Program-made: the position numbers and the translations under genes
Assembly (NCBI GenBank): GCA_030643665.1
Contig: DAOWKS010000059.1
Coordinates: forward strand, 1 to 7,977
Length of the DNA stretch: 7,977 bases
DNA from: a bacterium
Lineage (GTDB): Bacteria; Patescibacteriota; Minisyncoccia; Minisyncoccales; JAGMAB01
Direction of reading: 5' to 3'
The notes under the pieces: model-generated
Told to the model about the DNA's origin: nothing
The model's input: the letters and a program-made list of their open reading frames with translations, nothing else
The model's database searches: none
Shown: positions 5,298 to 7,977 of the stretch, piece after piece
Numbering within the stretch: the stretch's first letter is position 1
How the letters are laid out: every line of letters begins with the position of its first letter

Positions 5298-6446
5298 TTA
5301 AAGTAAAATAGATTGTTCTTTTTCATAGTTAAATTTATCCAAATATAAATAATTTATAAACCTATAAGCAAAATTGAAGCTAATTCTCTTCCTATTATTA
5401 TCCCTAAAATTAGTTAAAAACAACGATGCATATCTCTTCCTTTCTCGCTCTAATTCTTTATTAAAATAATCAATCAATTTTTTTTGCAATCCCACATCGA
5501 TTTCCTTCTCAAATAACAAATGAGCCATATTTCTTGAACTTTCCTTACCAATCAGCCCATCTACTTTATAGTTTCTAATATCTTCCAATTGTATTTTTTT
5601 GCCATTTTTGCTATCAATGGCTCTTAAAAAGATTATATTTTTCCCCAAAACCTCTTTGAAAGTGTCATTAACTTTACAAATTTTCTTATCTTTTATGTTG
5701 CTATACGCCAATCTAACCACATAATTACCATTTACTAAATCTTTCTCTGTCAAACGATGAATGCCCAATAAATTCTTTACCGAATAGATTTTTGATATAA
5801 CACCGCCTCCTAATTGCCAGCCATATTTTTTATGTAAAACAAATTTTAATTTTCTTTTATTAGGAAAAATATTAACATTAATTTTATTCTTTTCAGATTG
5901 TTTTTTCTTTTTCCTATAATAGAAAGAAACTACATTATAGATTGTATCCTCAAACACTTGTTCTAAAAAAATATTCAAAACGACTATTTCAAATTTTTCA
6001 AAAAATATTTTTCTTATCTTCTCTGAATTCTCTGCTGATAAAAAATTAAGGGGCGTAATAAGTATTCCTTCTTTTGAATTAAGAAGAGAATTAATCGAAA
6101 CCTGATAAAGATCTTCAAAATAAGAATTTACACCTTGAAAATACCGTTCTTTTATTTCTTTTGTCGCTTTGTTTTTATGTAAATACGGAGGGTTTGTTAA
6201 AACAAATTTATATTTCAAATGATTATTAATACTGTCATTATAAAAAATTGTTTTGCTATCAATATAACTTTTATCTACATCGTAGCCAATTATTTTTTTT
6301 GCCCTATTTTTTTCAGCCCATTTTAATAAATCACCACTACCGGCGAAAGGGTCAACAATTTCTTTGTCCTTAATGAATTTTTCCAAATTCTGTAAAATGT
6401 AATCAGAATTTTTAGTAAAAAATTGTCCTAATTGTTTTTTGTTCAT
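5298..6446 (-). CDS. Gamma-class N6-adenine DNA methyltransferase of a type II restriction-modification system
   Basis: The 382-residue enzyme transfers a methyl group from S-adenosylmethionine to adenine at a specific site, protecting it from the paired endonuclease. Motifs occur in gamma-class order: GQFFTK (7-12, motif X region), DPFAGSGDLL (32-41, AdoMet-binding motif I), the acidic GYDVD (54-58, motif II) and NPPY (85-88, catalytic motif IV). The C-terminal half (from about 220) is the likely target-recognition region and is not recognisable by motif. The gene has its own promoter just after a terminator, and the endonuclease gene overlaps its last 29 bases, so methylase is made first. 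Because that endonuclease is interrupted by IS30, this enzyme is probably now an orphan modification enzyme. Site specificity cannot be read from the sequence. Confidence 0.93.
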   Translation of the reverse strand: MNKKQLGQFFTKNSDYILQNLEKFIKDKEIVDPFAGSGDLLKWAEKNRAKKIIGYDVDKSYIDSKTIFYNDSINNHLKYKFVLTNPPYLHKNKATKEIKERYFQGVNSYFEDLYQVSINSLLNSKEGILITPLNFLSAENSEKIRKIFFEKFEIVVLNIFLEQVFEDTIYNVVSFYYRKKKKQSEKNKINVNIFPNKRKLKFVLHKKYGWQLGGGVISKIYSVKNLLGIHRLTEKDLVNGNYVVRLAYSNIKDKKICKVNDTFKEVLGKNIIFLRAIDSKNGKKIQLEDIRNYKVDGLIGKESSRNMAHLLFEKEIDVGLQKKLIDYFNKELERERKRYASLFLTNFRDNNRKRISFNFAYRFINYLYLDKFNYEKEQSILL

Positions 6447-6478
6447 ATCATCTAAAAATTTTATTCTTTACCCTTTAC

Positions 6479-6509
6479 TATATTATACCAATTTAACAAA
6501 TAAAAAAAC
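6479..6509 (-). promoter_or_regulatory. Promoter of the gamma methyltransferase, copy of a 31-bp repeat
   Basis: On the minus strand TGGTATAAT gives an extended -10 with a consensus hexamer at 6482-6487, 35 bases upstream of the ATG. The -35 region lies in the T-rich tail of the preceding terminator and is weak. The whole 31 bp recurs without mismatch at 7947-7977, in front of the other methyltransferase. Confidence 0.7.
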
Positions 6510-6527
6510 AGGTTGAAAGACCTGTTT
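6502..6527 (-). terminator. Rho-independent terminator of the right-hand methyltransferase/endonuclease pair
   Basis: On the minus strand AAACAGGT (6527-6520) and ACCTGTTT (6513-6506) form an 8-bp stem around a 6-nt loop, followed by an unbroken T-run down to 6502. It lies about 50 bases after the stop of the 176-residue gene and directly abuts the next promoter. Confidence 0.85.
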
Positions 6528-6577
6528 CTGAAATACTAAAATCAAAAATAGAGTTGATTGTGTTTTTTAATTTTTAT

Positions 6578-7108
6578 CTACTCAGTATTAGGCACTGGCA
6601 AACCTATTTTCTGCAACGGCAAATAATTAAAATAATACGAACAGCCATTTATTGAAATAATATAATCTAAAACATCTTTATATTCAAGTTTTTTAAACCA
6701 ATCATTCAAAATATAAATATATTGTACCTCAACATTCAATTGCGATAAAAGTTTTCTATACTGCTTAATTTTAAAATCACATGTCTGTAATTTTTCATCA
6801 GTTGAACCGGCAACTTCTTGAAATTTTATTTCAAGAATAAATAAAGTATTGTTGACAATAACAAATATCGCATCATCAGGTAAAAGTCTTTTAGAAATAA
6901 TCTTTTTATAATTTACTCCATTTTCCTCTAAATATTTATACAATCCATATTTCTTAAAAGACAAGGCGACCTTTTCGCCATTATAAAAAATTGTGTTTCC
7001 TTTTACACTATAATTCTTTTGCTTCGCTATGAAAGTTAAAAAATCCACCTTACCTTCAAAGTAAAGTCCTGTTTTTGTATTGGCTCCACCTATTCCTCCT
7101 TTTCTCAT
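6578..7108 (-). CDS. Probable type II restriction endonuclease, PD-(D/E)XK fold
   Basis: The 176-residue protein starts with a glycine-rich KGGIGGANTKTGLYFEGK (3-20). It then carries P77-D78-D79 followed after 13 residues by E93-I-K95 within LLPDDAIFVIVNNTLFILEIK, a clear PD-(D/E)XK metal-binding active site on a beta hairpin. Q97 and GSTDEKLQT (101-109) follow as in several small type II enzymes. The gene begins 14 bases after the stop of the DpnA-like methyltransferase gene and ends before a terminator, so the two form an operon and the pairing suggests its job: cutting the site that methyltransferase protects. I do not recognise the exact family or specificity. No Shine-Dalgarno site precedes the ATG, which is the only sensible start before the glycine-rich motif. 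Alternative: another PD-(D/E)XK nuclease of a defence module. Confidence 0.75.
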   Translation of the reverse strand: MRKGGIGGANTKTGLYFEGKVDFLTFIAKQKNYSVKGNTIFYNGEKVALSFKKYGLYKYLEENGVNYKKIISKRLLPDDAIFVIVNNTLFILEIKFQEVAGSTDEKLQTCDFKIKQYRKLLSQLNVEVQYIYILNDWFKKLEYKDVLDYIISINGCSYYFNYLPLQKIGLPVPNTE

Positions 7109-7122
7109 AAAATTAATTTAAA

Positions 7123-7935
7123 TTATTTTTTAGAAAATTTTCTTTTTAAGTTTTTATCTAATTCTTCAAATCGCTTTACTGACAAGTCCAAATATTTTTT
7201 CTCTGTGTCAATGCCGATAAACTTTCTGCCATAAAGATAAGCAGCAAGCCCTGTTGTTGAACTTCCGGTGAATGGGTCAAGAATTAAATCGCCCTTATTA
7301 GTGCTTGCCAGAACAATCCGTTTTAATAAGTCCACTGGTTTTTGGGTTGGATGTTTGCCAAATCTTTTTTCTACTGTTTTTGGGGTATTTATTGCCCAAA
7401 CCGACCTCATTTGTTTATCGGGTTTTTTCAGAAAATCTTCAGGCCAATTTCCGTTCCGCATCGCTTCATAGTTAAAGGTGTGTTTTGCTCTTTTGTCTTT
7501 TATAGCCCAAAGCAAGGTTTCATGACTTGCGGTAAAATAACGGCAACTTAGATTTGGCGAACCGTTTGGCTTGAACCACGCAATATCATTTAGAATATGA
7601 AGTCCGGTATTTTGTAAAATAAATCCACACTGATAAATGGAATGATATGTTCCGCTAATCCAAATTGTCCCTTGCGGCTTTAAGATTCTTTTGCAGGATT
7701 TAATCCAATTCAAATGAAAATCAAAATCTTTTTTTAATCCATTGCTCTTATCCCACTTGCCTTTGTTGACGCTTACTCGTCTGCCAGCGTGAACAGTGAA
7801 CCCTCCATTTGATAAAAGATAAGGAGGGTCGGCAAAAATCATATCCACTGAATTTTCCGGAAGTTCTTTTAAGACATTTAGACAATCCCCTAAATAAAGC
7901 GTAAAATTATTTTTCTTATAGTAATCCTTAACCAT
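7123..7935 (-). CDS. Beta-class site-specific DNA methyltransferase, DpnA/HinfI-like (adenine-specific)
   Basis: The 270-residue enzyme has motifs in beta-class order: DPPY (36-39, catalytic motif IV), then target recognition, then HPTQKP (195-200) and DPFTGSSTTG (220-229, AdoMet-binding motif I). The segments ADPPYLLSNGGF, VSVNKGKWDK, SPNLSCRYFTASHETLLWA and the HPTQKP block closely follow the Streptococcus DpnA (M2.DpnII) pattern as I remember it, including SNGG after DPPY. That suggests N6-adenine methylation, possibly of GATC or a related site; specificity is inferred. Motif I reads GSS where GSG is usual, a mild variant. The gene leads an operon with a putative endonuclease 14 bases downstream. 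Its ATG lies only 14 bases after a consensus -10, so the mRNA leader should be about 8 bases. Confidence 0.94.
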   Translation of the reverse strand: MVKDYYKKNNFTLYLGDCLNVLKELPENSVDMIFADPPYLLSNGGFTVHAGRRVSVNKGKWDKSNGLKKDFDFHLNWIKSCKRILKPQGTIWISGTYHSIYQCGFILQNTGLHILNDIAWFKPNGSPNLSCRYFTASHETLLWAIKDKRAKHTFNYEAMRNGNWPEDFLKKPDKQMRSVWAINTPKTVEKRFGKHPTQKPVDLLKRIVLASTNKGDLILDPFTGSSTTGLAAYLYGRKFIGIDTEKKYLDLSVKRFEELDKNLKRKFSKK

Positions 7936-7946
7936 AATATCTTTAT

Positions 7947-7977
7947 TATATTATACCAATTTAACAAATAAAAAAAC
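7947..7977 (-). promoter_or_regulatory. Promoter of the DpnA-like methyltransferase, second copy of the 31-bp repeat
   Basis: This copy is identical to 6479-6509, with extended -10 TGGTATAAT (hexamer 7950-7955) on the minus strand. The match is cut by the window edge inside the base following the T-run, so a terminator hairpin like the one at 6502-6527 may lie just outside. The start codon at 7935 follows the -10 by 14 bases, giving a very short leader. Confidence 0.7.

Larger units (their letters stand above)
4676..5326 (-). pseudogene. N-terminal fragment of the IS30-interrupted type II restriction endonuclease
   Basis: The frame encodes 216 residues: 1-204 are native, and the last 12 (AGFKFLTQLSDL) are read from the right end of the IS30 element before a stop inside it. 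Its ATG lies 29 bases inside the 3' end of the gamma-class methyltransferase gene, so translation is probably coupled to it. Residues 1-130 are helical and lysine-rich, with no recognised domain. Residues 134-150 (TSRKKGQAGENKLIDIL) resemble the helix that precedes the catalytic core in DpnII-like enzymes, and IKIKTTKQN is the strand just before the insertion. The catalytic Asp and ExK are on the separated fragment at 3323-3646, so this product should not cut DNA, although it might still dimerise or bind DNA. Very AT-rich, as is its partner methyltransferase gene. Confidence 0.82.

Noticed and set aside
7095..7100. AGGAGG at the start of the 176-residue gene as a ribosome binding site for a later start
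   Set aside because: It encodes Gly codons 4-5 of the glycine-rich N-terminus, and no in-frame ATG, GTG or TTG follows at suitable distance.
7268..7551. Plus-strand open frames opposite the DpnA-like methyltransferase
   Set aside because: They are antisense to a gene with complete methyltransferase motifs.

Overview
This is an AT-rich bacterial window in which every gene except one transposase reads on the minus strand. The likely source is a Candidate Phyla Radiation (Patescibacteria, Parcubacteria-like) genome. That call is an inference from four things: the UvrD-type helicase fused to a RecB-like nuclease domain, the dispersed heptanucleotide repeats, very short leaders without clear Shine-Dalgarno sites, and the small AbrB-type and zinc-ribbon proteins. 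TGA is used as a stop (the transposase ends with it), so the code looks standard. No stretch longer than 300 bases lacks a gene.

Left part (1-3247). A large UvrD-family helicase gene runs off the left edge at its C-terminal nuclease domain. It carries two odd insertion-like DNA structures: heptamer tracts in the interdomain linker and a 16-bp perfect inverted repeat in the nuclease region. Upstream of it come a hairpin terminator, four tandem 12-bp GGTACC-type repeats, a small AbrB/SpoVT-type DNA-binding protein and a small protein with two CxxC pairs. The last of these has a near-perfect palindrome overlapping its predicted promoter.

Middle and right part (3323-7977). This is a restriction-modification island with two apparent type II systems in tandem. 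The right-hand pair is a beta-class amino-methyltransferase resembling DpnA (7123-7935) and, 14 bases downstream, a 176-residue PD-(D/E)XK protein that is probably its endonuclease (6578-7108). A terminator closes this pair. The left-hand pair is a gamma-class N6-adenine methyltransferase (5298-6446) whose 3' end overlaps the start of a second endonuclease gene.

That second endonuclease is broken. A 1068-bp IS30-family element (3647-4714) with an intact transposase, imperfect 25-bp terminal repeats and a probable ATT target duplication sits inside it in opposite orientation. Removing the element and one duplication copy rejoins the halves in frame into a 310-residue protein. The insertion lies just before the PD-(D/E)XK catalytic strand, so the system has probably become methylation-only. 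Both methyltransferase genes are preceded by the same 31-bp promoter-bearing sequence, which suggests shared control or a duplicated expression module.
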